Source: Oreohelix idahoensis (Eukaryota; Mollusca; Gastropoda; Stylommatophora; Oreohelicidae). From it: a stretch of 64,000 bases of DNA. The stretch spans positions 62,001 to 126,000 of the forward strand of contig JAMPIV010021221.1 of NCBI GenBank assembly GCA_024509875.1. The letters are read 5' to 3'. The position numbers and the translations under genes are program-made. Of the stretch, positions 52,698 through 63,136 are shown piece after piece; position 1 is the first letter of the stretch, and every line of letters begins with the position of its first letter. The notes beneath the pieces are model-generated. The model was not told the DNA's origin and searched no databases. It worked only from the letters and a program-made list of their open reading frames with translations.

Positions 52698-55118
52698 CCT
52701 TTAGCACGCTGCAGTCGCATTATTGCGACAGAAGTACGCTATGCTCTGCCAGCTGGAGGCGCATTATTGCGACTGCGGATATCTTCGTTTTTTTAGCATT
52801 AGGACTTTTTTTTAGCATGTTAGGACTTCGTAGCGTACACACGATTTCAGCCCCGGAAAAAAATGCTATAAGTTGTAATGTTATTTGCGAAAGTTCGTTA
52901 GTCCAGTTATTGATGGTATTTTTCGCAACAACAAACGCGACGAGTCTTTTCCGATCTTAACGCAAAGCGCCGAAAAAAAAGCCGAAAACTTCTGGATGGG
53001 TGTAAAGTTACCGTACAATTTTTTATTTTTTGCGCAAAGTAAAATGTTTTTTTTGCGCATTAAATGAATCGCGCATCGTTAACACGCGCAGATTTATTTG
53101 CCATAATAAATTCGTTTATCTCTCTATTTAAATAAGTCCAGTTTTTTATATGGATGAAAAAAGACTGATCCCGTTCTACCATGCGATAGGGGATGAGATT
53201 TTTGAATAATCGCCGATAACACGAAAGTGGCATGACATCTGTAAGCGCTGATATCGGGATTGGAAAATCAGAATATGTTTGATGGCTGAGATTTTAAATA
53301 AAAATCTCAAAACAAACAAACGAAACAAAACCCAACAAAAATAGTAAAATGGGGGGGGGGGGGGGGGGGGCAGTTAGATATTTTAATAGATTTTCACTTA
53401 TATAAGTATTACCCTCCCAATTACTAATTTTCTTTTGTTTAGGATTATTGTTTGACTGTATATGTATGCATTTTAAAGGTTGGTAATTACATTTACGGTT
53501 ATTTGTGTTCCTTTTTTTTTTTTTTTTTAAATGTCACTGCTGGACCTACTAGAGGGAGTTTGACCACATTATTTTGACCAAGGAAAAAAACTCTTGAGAG
53601 CTGAGATTATTTGGACTCTTTTTTTTTTTGAGTGATCACCATAGTTTGTAATTCAAAATATGCAAACGAGGACATATTTCATCTTGTAGTTTTGATTCAG
53701 CCTTCAGCATTTCCAACCTGAAATTCAGATTTTCATTGAGATGGAAGCATTTTCCTGTAGCACTGAAGACTCAAAATTGAAAAAGACAAACTCCTGTTTT
53801 TGTCGATAAGGCATGCCGACAGTTGGTTGGTAACCTTATATCCCACTGTTCACTCCAATGATAATTTTTTAGAAAGACAAATTCTTTAGGGCAGAACAAT
53901 TCAGAAGCCAGTGATTGCAGAAAAATACAAAAAAGTAAAAAACTTCAGCCAATAGGTGCAAGCTTACCCACACAGATCCTATTTTTTTATTATTTCTTAG
54001 TTGAAACTGCCCTGGTCAATGGGCATATAACCTTCATCTTTCAAAGCTGTCAGTATCTCTTTTGAAACCTGCTAGGAGCCGCGCTAGCGTAGTGGTTACC
54101 ACACCGCTCTGGCGACCACATCCAGGTCCAAACACAGTCGATGACATTTGAATTTTTTTCGGTCAACCGGGATTTCTGGATTAACTCACCTGGCGAGAAC
54201 ATTTGATGTCATCGACCAGGGATTGGCGGCTCCTGAGCCGACCCAGCTCTAATGGGTACCTCCGAAATCGGCGAGTATCTGCCTGAATGGCGAGGGACAC
54301 CTGTCTCTGTACAAAGAAAAAAGGGATACTCACGTAAAATCAATGTCAGGTTAGACAATAATAATAACCTGAGATTTCGCCTCGAGTATTAGCGGGCGTA
54401 CAAAAAAAAAAATTGAACCTGCTATTCTTGCCGACGCAATGTGACACCTTCAAAACAAACATGACTTACTGAGCACCACTTCATTGATAAAAAATTAAAG
54501 GGCAAGGTACAAACCAGACTGTAAAGTGTGTAAGGCTGCAGGGAACAGAAGCCAGACTTGCATGTACTGCCCAGATTGCAATGTTACCTCTAAAACTATC
54601 AAGAATTTACAACTATTGGATACAGCTACACTACACCCCATAATGAAAAAAGACTCAGACTTACTAGATGTAATTGACCAACTACTCAAAAACATTTACA
54701 AACGCTCATTGTCAGATGCCACAGGCACAGAATACATTCAAAAAAGACTAAACACGAAAAATACAGTTTTTTTTTTGGCATTTTATTCCCATTTTATTAG
54801 CCTTTTATGTTGATATACGTGGTTAATCGTTAAATCAATCGTCAATCAAGCTTATTTTATTCATTACCATCCATGTCACTAACATTTTATTGTGCTGATG
54901 TTGAACAAATTCACTAAAACTTGGGATGTCTTTTTTTCAATCTTTTTATGAATTAAAAAAAAAAAAAAAGTTCTTTTTAAAGGGGGGGGGTTGCTGAAAA
55001 AGATTATATCAGAAAATTAGATGAGGAAAATATTAGAGTTTCCCATTTGAAAATCACGTGCTGGACCTGGAAAAACCTGGAAAAAGCCTTTTATGCAGCT
55101 GTGTAATGTGCTAGAAGG
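52698..55118. mobile_element. piggyBac-type relic, copy 2, flanked by TTAA
   Basis: TTAA occurs at 52694-52697 and 55119-55122. The left end is CCTTTAGCACGCTGCAG; the right end, inverted, is CCTTCTAGCACATTACACAG. A TTAA target and CCYT ends are typical of piggyBac. Near the left end GCGCATTATTGCGAC-like palindromes occur twice (52714 and 52770). The interior is a decayed relative of 43146-46080, with the Cys-rich tail at about 54490-54590. A SINE interrupts it. Confidence 0.8.
54075..54409 (+). mobile_element. SINE inserted in piggyBac relic copy 2
   Basis: Begins GGAGCCGCGCTAGCGTAGTG with a tRNA-like A box and ends in an A run. The flanking duplication is TTGAAACCTGCTA (54062-54074) and TTGAACCTGCTA (54410-54421). 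The collinear copy at 45318 (TGAACCTGCTATTCT) shows the empty site. It is a different SINE from the one at 24202. Confidence 0.85.
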
Positions 55119-55344
55119 TTAATAGTGACTGCCGTTTAAATTTTTTTGTAAATTTTTAAATCGAAATGAATCTGGCATCAACACGCGGCCATATTCGCTC
55201 TAATTTTATTGGATTCTGAGCCAATGAATTTTTGTCAGCGCTGATAACATGTTTGATGGCTGGAGTGGAAATGTAAATAATAGGATTAGGAATTCGGAAA
55301 GGTTTAATTTACGGCCCGAATGTCACTGCTGGCTTGATTGCTTT

Positions 55345-55753
55345 TATGAGATCAAAATAAATTACATGGAATGTCTGTGCTATAGACAAGGTTTGGGTCA
55401 TTTTTTTTTTTTTTAATTTTAAAATTAAACATTTTTTAAAGTTTCGTTGTTTTCAAAATCACAAATGTACACAAAACAAATTTTATTCAAAATTTATTAT
55501 CACAGCTTTGCTTCACTTTCCACTTGATGAAGTTTGCAGCCAGGTTAATAAACTGCCTTAAAGTACAATGGCAGCAAAACAAAACATGTAAGTAATGAAA
55601 TATGTTTCTAAACTTGATATTTATGGAGATCAAAATAAATTACATGAATGTCTGTGCTTAGACAAGGGGAAACATAAAGTAAGTTTCAAAAGTAAATACC
55701 TTCAAAATTTATATCACAGCTTTGCTTCACTTTCCACTTGATGAAGTTTCCAG
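55345..55753. repeat. Imperfect tandem duplication
   Basis: GAGATCAAAATAAATTACAT with downstream bases occurs at about 55349 and 55627, and CACAGCTTTGCTTCACTTTC with downstream bases at about 55502 and 55714. The copies are separated by differing middles. Confidence 0.7.
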
Positions 55754-55991
55754 CTGGTGCACATGTCTGGCAGGCATTTTTTAAATAACACATAGGCATC
55801 TGTGACAAGGCATGTCAATAAAATACATAAGAAACAAACATTAAGTTGGGGAAACAAATATGCACTATGCTTACAAGAATCATGATAATGTATTGAATTA
55901 TGAGAAGTCACCCGTTATTCTGTAAACTCAGGAAAACGTGATGATTTTTAATTGACTGTCTACTAATAGCTAGTTCATGTAACTCCCTGGT

Positions 55992-56359
55992 GGTTGAAAT
56001 GAAGCACAGTGGGCCGCCTTCTTTGATGTCATCCCAGTAAGTAGCCAACGTCGTAAGGATAAGGGTTTAGGGTTAGGTTTAAGATTCTTAAACCTGGTTG
56101 AAATGAGTCACAGTGGGCTGTCTTCTTAGATATCATCCCAGTAAGTCGCCTACGTTGTTAGGGTTAGGTTTAGGATACCTATACGTAACCATTAGCCCTT
56201 TTTACTGCGTCTCTATTCTAATTTAAGGCCCTATCGAACAGACGGTCCTGTCTGCTTCATTTCAACCACTAAGCCTAACCCTTACTCCTGTTTACTGCGT
56301 CTCTAAATTCTTGTCAAAGGCCACATCGAACAAACGGCCCGCTGTGCTTTATTTCAACC
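55992..56359. repeat. Foldback element, family B, copy 3 (larger, internally repeated)
   Basis: The left arm GGTTGAAATGAAGCACAGTG pairs with the complement of the right end (GGTTGAAATAAAGCACAGCG). A second left arm starts at 56096 and a second right arm ends near 56270. TTAGGGTTAGGTTTA-type telomere-like tracts occur at 56067 and 56160. Confidence 0.75.
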
Positions 56360-57422
56360 CTCCTTGCCTGAGTACTAATGTCCCAGTTTTTACCATTACA
56401 TTGTCACAATAAGTACGTTTTACCTGCAGTGTAGGATAAGTCTTGCTTCCATCTCTAACTCTGGCCTTTTCCAGTTGGAGGTAACGAGATCATCTCGTGT
56501 TTTAGGCATTGTTACATCAATAACAAAACAAAACTGAGATTCCGAACCAGAATGTAAACACGCGGCCATATTGTTGTTGCCGGTCACGTGAACGCGCACA
56601 GCCAATTAAAAATTTAGATTCGAGGGGAAACCCTATATGTTGACCTGGAAATTATAAATTTCCGTTCTGGCAATTTGATTCCCAAAATAAGGGACCTGTT
56701 TACATTAGTGTGTAGATTTGGACGAATCCAACGATGTTTGCTTGGTTGCTATGGAAGAAATGAGGTCTAATTAGACATATTTTCTCAAGTTTAAGAAAAT
56801 CTCTCCGTACCAAACCTTTTTCAAAGTCAAAATACATATTGTTAGAATGCATTTTGACATATACATAATACCAGCTGGAAAGAAGAAGGGTGCCAGCAGA
56901 TTCTGTGAAATATACATAGGTATCCCATTCTTTACTACTGCAGGAATAAGAAGTACATGATTAGGGAATAAAAGGCAGGCCTTGATTAATTAAAGCAGTT
57001 TGTTTCAGAAAAGATTGGCCAAGAAACAAACTTTCCCGTTAACCTAGTCAGTTATATTAGGGCGCATATCCTAATATAAAAGACCTTTAGATCTGATGAT
57101 GTTAATTTTAGTTAAACTCATATCAAGTTACAATTTGTTACAAAGATATACAATTTTGGAGATCTTTAGCAGTTATCCTTTATTGCAGAGATAATACATG
57201 ATCTGCTTGTTCTGATCACACCTTAGTTTTTTTTTTTTTGCACACCAGATTTTTTTGTCTTAGGCTGATGTAGTTGTTGCTTAATATTAACTGCCAATTA
57301 CAGCCTTTTTGTGTTCACTGTAGCATGTTTGATTTCATCCTCTGAGCTGTCAGACATCCATGCATGAATTTGTAAGTGTTAATATTTAATGCTAACTCCA
57401 CCTAGGCCGGTCCCAAGCCCGG
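56360..57422. other. Non-coding flank of LINE B
   Basis: No gene recognised. 57044-57095 is an inverted relative of 43565-43620 (TATATTAGG.GCATATCC). Confidence 0.4.
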
Positions 57423-57462
57423 CTTCTTCTTCTTCTTCTTCTTGCGATCGCATCTTTGATGA

Positions 57463-59988
57463 TTACACCGTCAGACGAGTTCTCATGATGAATTCGACTG
57501 TTGTTTGAAGTTCCTCTTTAACTCCATATAGCTTTGAATTTAGTGTTGAGTCATTGGGCCAGTATATCTTTCTTAACTGGTCATACAGAGGACAGTCCTG
57601 TAGAACATGCTCAGCAGTTTGTTCGTTTAATCCACATGTGCACAGTGGTGAAGCAGACAATCGTAACTTGTGCATGTGTTTATTCAGTTTGTTATGCCCT
57701 GTCCTGAGTCGAAAAATAGTTATCTGTCCCTGCCGGTCGAGAGTGTGATAGTCGTCTTTGGGTTGGTTCTGTTCTCTTCTTATAGTCTGGATAGCTCTCT
57801 TTTTCTCAAAGTATGTGACTTCATTATCTTCTTGTTCACATTCTCCTCCCTTTTTTGCAAGTTTATCTGCCTTTTCATTTCCGGGTACACCACAATGAGA
57901 TGGTACCCACTGAAGTATGGTTCTCTTTTTGGCAGCTACCTTGTTTAGTTCATTTCTCAGATGCGGGAGTTTACCACCCTTGAGAGCTTGCAGGACAGAC
58001 AGTGCATCTGTGAGGATGACTACCTGGTGGCAGTCAGAGTTGGTGTTATAAATCATATTTGCAGCTTGCTCTAGAGCTTGAACCTCAGCTGTATAGTTGG
58101 AACAGAATTTACCAGTGGGAATGTGCCTAGTCTCATAGTGGTTGTCAGGATATGAGATAAAGATACCGGCACCTCCATTCCTAACAGCATTAGTTGCTGA
58201 TCCATCTGTATAGGCATGTATCCATGATTGATCGGGATAGCTTTCTTGGATCATACTCAATGTAGCAGTTCGTTTTTGCAGATCATTATACTCACATCCA
58301 CTTGTGAGACCACTGACCGACGTATTAATTTGGAGGGCACTGCTGGCCTGCTCCCATGGTACAGGGTATAGGGTGGGCTTCAGTGGTGTTGTCTTCATAG
58401 ATAGGTCTTCTTGATGCTGTCTTATAAGTCTTTTTCCCCGATGCACAAAGCTGCTACGCTTTAGACGTCCCAATGCCAGATCATCTAGTCTTGCCTTCAT
58501 TGGGTGCGTTGGCATACTGTTGTACTTTTCCATCTGGATCATGGTCTTTGTGTCTCTTCTATGGGACAATGTCTGTAATCCAGCAACCTTCTGCATCTCT
58601 GTTATTGGTGTAGTTTTCATGGCTCCTGTAATGAGCCTGAGAGCTTGATTTTGCACCTTGTCCAAGGACTGCAGATGTGAGTTAGCAGCTGATGACCATG
58701 CTGCTGAGCTAAACTCTAAGTGTGGTCTTATTACTCCACTATAAATCTTCTTTAGATTTCGTTCATTTGCTCCCCAGTTGGTACCTGCCAATTTTCTGAG
58801 TATGCCTAGTCGTCTTCGGGCCTTTCCTTCTGCATTTTCAATATGCTTATTCCATGTAAGCCTTTGGTCAAATGTCACCCCAAGATAGGTGGGGTAGCTT
58901 TCTTCCTTGATAACGGTTGTCCCTAGGTGTATGTTAGCTGATTTGTCCTTGGGGGCGAGGGAGAACAGTGTTGTGGAGGTTTTGTCTGTGTTTATTGTGA
59001 TAAGCCATTTCTCTGCCCATGACACTAGCATGTCTGCTGCCCGCTGCATTCTATAATTTGCTGTGGTGACATTTTCATCAGCGCACCAGAGTACTAGGTC
59101 ATCTGCATATAAGGCAGCTTTCACTCCTGCAGGGAGATCTTTCACCAGGTCATTGATGTAAACAAGGAAGAGTGTAGGGGAAATTACTCCTCCTTGAGGT
59201 ACCCCCTGATGGAGCAACACTTTTCTGCTCTGCAGACCGTCAAGAGTGACTCTAGTTCTCCTGTTATGCAAGTATGACTGGATCCATTTCATCATGTTGC
59301 CTTGGATTCCACCTCTCCCAAGTTTTGCAATGAGGCCATCTTTCCACACCCTGTCAAAGGCCTGCTTGAAGTCGACCCAGATCGTTAGGACCTTTTTCTT
59401 CTCCTGAAAGGCATCTTCTATTGCTTGAGACAAGTAAGTAACTTGGTCTTCTATACTGTAGCATTCTCTAAATCCAGCTTGTTCCGGCACCAGGATCTGC
59501 TCAGACTCTAAATACCATTTCAATCTGTGGTTGACTATTCGCTCCATAGTCTTCCCAACACAGCTTGTGAGACTGATTGGCCGGTAACTTGCAGCCTCGG
59601 TCTTACATTTCCCTTTCTTTAGTATGGGTATTGTGATGGCTTCTCTCCATACTTGGGGTACCGTTCCTTTCAACCAGCTGTGGTTGAATATCTCAAGCAG
59701 TTTTGTCTTTGCTGCTGAGCTCAGATTTACTAGCATTTCGTTGCTGATTTTGTCTGGGCCGGGTGACTTTTGAAACTTAAGCTTGGAAATAGCCTTCTGT
59801 AGTTCTCCTAGTGTGATGGGTTCCCTCATTGGGGCAGGAGTATCTGTCTGTCCCATGGTTGCCAGTATTTCTTTTCTTATCTCTCTCTGATGGTCTATGT
59901 TAATGGGTAAGTTGCTTTCTGAACTGTATCTTCTAGCAAACAAGTCTGCAGCTTGTTTTCCTCTGAAAAGTTTGCCACCTTCATCCAA
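57463..59988 (-). CDS. LINE B reverse transcriptase and RNase H
   Basis: An 841-codon open frame. RT motifs in order: KSPGPDKISNEML (about residue 75), SYRPISLTSCVGKTMERI, VDFKQAFDRV, QGVPQGGVISPTLF and the catalytic ALYADDLVLW (about residue 290). The RNase H domain begins at about residue 585 (YTDGSATNA), with [13 protein letters not shown] and [19 protein letters not shown] Cys-rich tail ([20 protein letters not shown]) closes it. It copies LINE RNA at the target site. The frame is intact, but it is separated from the endonuclease by a frameshift, so the full protein would not be made from this copy. RNase H places it among I, Ingi, Outcast or similar clades. Confidence 0.92.
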   Translation of the reverse strand: MDEGGKLFRGKQAADLFARRYSSESNLPINIDHQREIRKEILATMGQTDTPAPMREPITLGELQKAISKLKFQKSPGPDKISNEMLVNLSSAAKTKLLEIFNHSWLKGTVPQVWREAITIPILKKGKCKTEAASYRPISLTSCVGKTMERIVNHRLKWYLESEQILVPEQAGFRECYSIEDQVTYLSQAIEDAFQEKKKVLTIWVDFKQAFDRVWKDGLIAKLGRGGIQGNMMKWIQSYLHNRRTRVTLDGLQSRKVLLHQGVPQGGVISPTLFLVYINDLVKDLPAGVKAALYADDLVLWCADENVTTANYRMQRAADMLVSWAEKWLITINTDKTSTTLFSLAPKDKSANIHLGTTVIKEESYPTYLGVTFDQRLTWNKHIENAEGKARRRLGILRKLAGTNWGANERNLKKIYSGVIRPHLEFSSAAWSSAANSHLQSLDKVQNQALRLITGAMKTTPITEMQKVAGLQTLSHRRDTKTMIQMEKYNSMPTHPMKARLDDLALGRLKRSSFVHRGKRLIRQHQEDLSMKTTPLKPTLYPVPWEQASSALQINTSVSGLTSGCEYNDLQKRTATLSMIQESYPDQSWIHAYTDGSATNAVRNGGAGIFISYPDNHYETRHIPTGKFCSNYTAEVQALEQAANMIYNTNSDCHQVVILTDALSVLQALKGGKLPHLRNELNKVAAKKRTILQWVPSHCGVPGNEKADKLAKKGGECEQEDNEVTYFEKKRAIQTIRREQNQPKDDYHTLDRQGQITIFRLRTGHNKLNKHMHKLRLSASPLCTCGLNEQTAEHVLQDCPLYDQLRKIYWPNDSTLNSKLYGVKEELQTTVEFIMRTRLTV

Positions 59989-60035
59989 TGTGATAGTCTG
60001 CCTTGGTGAGGAACGCTCTTCATTTAGAGACTTGA

Positions 60036-61316
60036 CTAATCTCCAAAGTTTCCTGCCGTCTTTCTCAGGTTCAGCGATGCCGTTTTAGTTCTCCAGCTTT
60101 TCCGTTTTTCTTCTAGCTTTGTTCTCTGAAACTCTGCTACAGCCTTTTTCCATTTGTTGTGAGTTTCAAGTGAAGGCTGAGACTCTGCGTTCTTTCTAGC
60201 CTTGTCCATAGCTTCCTGACGTTCTTGGAGTGTGCTGGACCAGTATGGTATGTAGTTACGCCGGCATCCTTTGGGAATGGTTTCTTTTGCAGCTTGTAGT
60301 ATGCATCTGTTGAAGTCTTTTACCACTTCATTAATATCTCGGTTCTGTACCTTGAGGGTAGACAGCAGCGTGTTCACCTGATGCCTGAATAAACCCCAGT
60401 TGGCTTTTTTGTAGTTCCATCTTGTAATGGCTGGGCCTGTACTGAGAGTTGCACTCTGGACAGTAAGAAAGATTGGGCGATGGTCGCTTCCCCCTAGTTG
60501 ATCTCCTACTTCTCTACTAATAGATCCAGCTATATCTGGTGTGGAGAAGGCAAGATCTGGTGTTGAAGTTGTGTGCCATCCTCTGGAGTAGAAGGTAGGA
60601 GTATCTGTGGCATTATTGACTAGGATTAGGGAGTGATCATCTTGCCAAGTTTCAACCTCTTCACCTCTGTGATCCAGATGGTTATAGCCCCAGCTCTGGG
60701 AGTGGCTATTAAAGTCTCCAACTGCTATAAAGTTGGTGGCTGGTACCTGTATAGAGCTGAGACTCAGAGGTTTGTTGTTCGGACAGTAATAGTTCAGGAG
60801 TTCTATTTCCATCTTGTCTACCTTTATCTGCAGCAGCTGATATTCTGCTCCATCCATGAAGGTTTTCCTTTCGTGTGCAGGAATGTTATTCCTTACAAGA
60901 GTAAGTACTCCTCCTTTTCGTCTATCTTTTCTGTCGGATCTGAAGCATTGATATCCCCTTATTTTAAAGGTTTGATCTGCTTTCAAGTGAGTCTCTTGGA
61001 TACAGCAAACACTGACTTGCTTCTCATACAAGATGTTTTCCAGCTCTGTCTTTTTGCTGTATCCAGCCTGCTTGCTGTTCACTCCCTCTGCATTCCAGTG
61101 CATTATGACAAGTGGCACTCTGGGTTTCTCTTTTTCTGTTTTGTTTTGGTCAGTAGTTCTCCTCCGCCGTCTGCTGACTCCACAAGACGGTCTAGAGGGT
61201 CCTCCAGTAGCTGAGGGTGGGCTCTGTCGAGGCTCAGAGCCCGGCACTGCACCTGCCTGGTGGAGCTCCACAGGGCGAGCACCAGAACGAGATTTATTTG
61301 ACGGTGTACTCTCCAT
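60036..61316 (-). pseudogene. LINE B endonuclease
   Basis: A 426-codon frame. After a Pro/Arg-rich start it shows the apurinic endonuclease motifs [26 protein letters not shown] and GGSDHRPIF. This enzyme nicks target DNA to start target-primed reverse transcription. The last ~12 codons (after TASLN) are out of frame: compared with LINE A, one T is missing near 60067, so the natural junction with the RT frame is lost. Otherwise well preserved. Confidence 0.88.
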
Positions 61317-62116
61317 AGAAAAAAAAAAGCGAGTTGCATGATACTGTGGTTTCCGGTGCGCCTTCTGGCCCAGTATCTACGACTTTAGCACCTGCTCAAC
61401 GGGAGAGTGGGCTCATCCCTAATCTGTTTATGTTCCCAGTAGTAGACTATTCGCAAGCAGCCTGGGGGTGTCACTGCTCTGCGCGGACCTTGTTTACCGA
61501 GGCGGCGTCCGAGCTCGTATGGTGAAAATATGGTTGCGTTATCTTCAAAATAGCCCTGTCTTTCCCGTGGCTTTTCTGCCATCCTGCAACTTTGAGTTAG
61601 GGAGTTCTGAGCTCCAGTCTCTTTCCCAGGCGTTTTATCCTGGCCTGGCACGCATACAGAGGACCCCACTTCTGGTTCTAAGTTAGCAGTTGGGGATAGG
61701 TGGGGTAGCACACTGTGCATTCCCCGTCATCCAGGGGGCTCTCCAACTATGCAGAGCTTGCACAATGCTGTGCTCTGGTTTTGGGCTCTCCCAAGGAATC
61801 CTCACGTCCTGCACAGAGCCACTTCCAGATACCCACCACCTGCCAACCCTCCATTGTAGAAATCTCCTGCATGCGGCCATCCAGTCAAGAGCCAGTATTA
61901 AGTCTGGTGCCCAAGTGATCCCCCCCAAGCTCAGTGTGCAATGCTGGGTTCTCATCATGCTGCAACACAGGGGGGATTGTGATGCTCAGCCATCTCTCTC
62001 AATTCTGCACCGATAAGTGACATCGGGGACTTAACTGTGCCTCAGTGCTGGGAGGCCCCGTTTCCGGGTACACCACACACAGCCAATTGAGGCAACGGTC
62101 GCCGTGGGCGTGATAG

Positions 62117-62951
62117 ACGACAAACAGTGAAGAATGAGGCAAGAAAGCATTTAACCCATGAAGTGGGGGTGGATTGGTGCAGACCAGAGCATGTACCACT
62201 CGCCGGTGGGTTCTGCATCTACACCTATAGGGTTCCACCCACTCCTCAGCCCATTTAGTCTGGCCCCTCACCCAGGACCTGTCCGGCTTGGGTGACCCTG
62301 CCAGGAGTAAAACTCCCGCCGGCATAGCTCCCGGGATCATTGGGGCGCTCAAGCTCTCCAACCACGGCAAGGTAGGCTTACATGTGGAGAGCCAAGCCCG
62401 GCTGAAAAAGGAGGAGGGCGGCCTGCATGGAGGCCGCTCCTCTCTACCATGCAAAGGCACAACAGGCCAATCACCTGTTTGCTTTAAACCATGATTACGC
62501 GAACTACAAGAGAGAAAACCGGACTGATTCTAAAGGCTACGGACTACGACTTATGGAACACAAGAAGTATAAATGGGAAAGAAGAGAAGCTGGTGGAAGA
62601 GATGAGGAAAGCAAAATTAGAAATCCTGGCTATAACGGAAACAAAGAAAAAGGGACAAGGAGTCATGGATCTCGATGGCAACACGCTGCTCTACAGTGGT
62701 GTACCCACGTCTGAAAGAGCTAAAGGGGGCGTGGGTTGCATTGTGGCCAAAAACCAGAAAGATAGTATCAAGGGATGGAACTTTGTCTCGGAGCGCATTA
62801 TGGTTGTAAAACTAAAAGAAGGAGAAACCATAGTCAACCTGGTCATAGTGTATGGGCCAAATGAGGATGAGAGAGCAGAGGTCAAGGAGGAATTCTTCGA
62901 GCTGCTTCAAAGGACAGTGGACGACTGCCTAGATGAAATTACACTGGCTAA
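62117..62951 (+). mobile_element. 5' end of a LINE (leader plus endonuclease)
   Basis: The leader runs from about 62117 to 62490, directly next to the 5' end of LINE B, which points the other way. The coding part starts at 62491. It stops matching at an A/T run at 62952-62973, where another element begins. Confidence 0.65.
62491..62951 (+). pseudogene. LINE endonuclease N-terminal half
   Basis: Starts MITRTTREKTGLILKATDYD. WNTRSINGKEEKLVEE, EILAITETKKKGQG, RAKGGVGCIVAK and LVIVYGPNEDER are the opening motifs of an apurinic-type endonuclease. The second half (GDFN and SDH motifs) is missing after LANKKK. It is not the same family as LINE B. Confidence 0.75.
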
Positions 62952-63136
62952 CAAAAAAAAAAAATTTTTTTTCTTTGTCTAACATTTGTATGTTTTTCTG
63001 GTTAATTTTAATGCGCTGTTTTTAAATCTGCAAACCGTTTTTCTCTATCAGGTCGGGATCTCTAGAAATACGCAATTGAAGTTTTTTAACAACGCATTCA
63101 GTATTATAAACATCATTCGTACAAGAGGTATAACAG

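Larger units (their letters stand above)
57423..62116 (-). mobile_element. LINE B: near full-length RNase H-bearing LINE (I/Jockey superfamily)
   Basis: Transcribed leftward. The 5' end (ACGCCCACGGCGACCG) matches the start of LINE A. A leader of about 800 bp is followed by endonuclease (61316-60036), RT and RNase H (59988-57463) and then a 17-nt 3' end and an AAG tail (57423-57445). There is no recognisable gag-like first ORF. Endonuclease and RT frames are separated by a single-base deletion. No convincing target duplication is visible. Confidence 0.88.

Noticed and set aside
54075..54150. tRNA gene
   Set aside because: The same reasoning: a SINE head flanked by a target duplication and followed by an A-rich tail.
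60633..61214. 193-codon plus-strand open frame
   Set aside because: Antisense to the LINE B endonuclease.
61999..62460. 153-codon minus-strand open frame
   Set aside because: Spans the junction of two LINE leaders and has no recognised domain.
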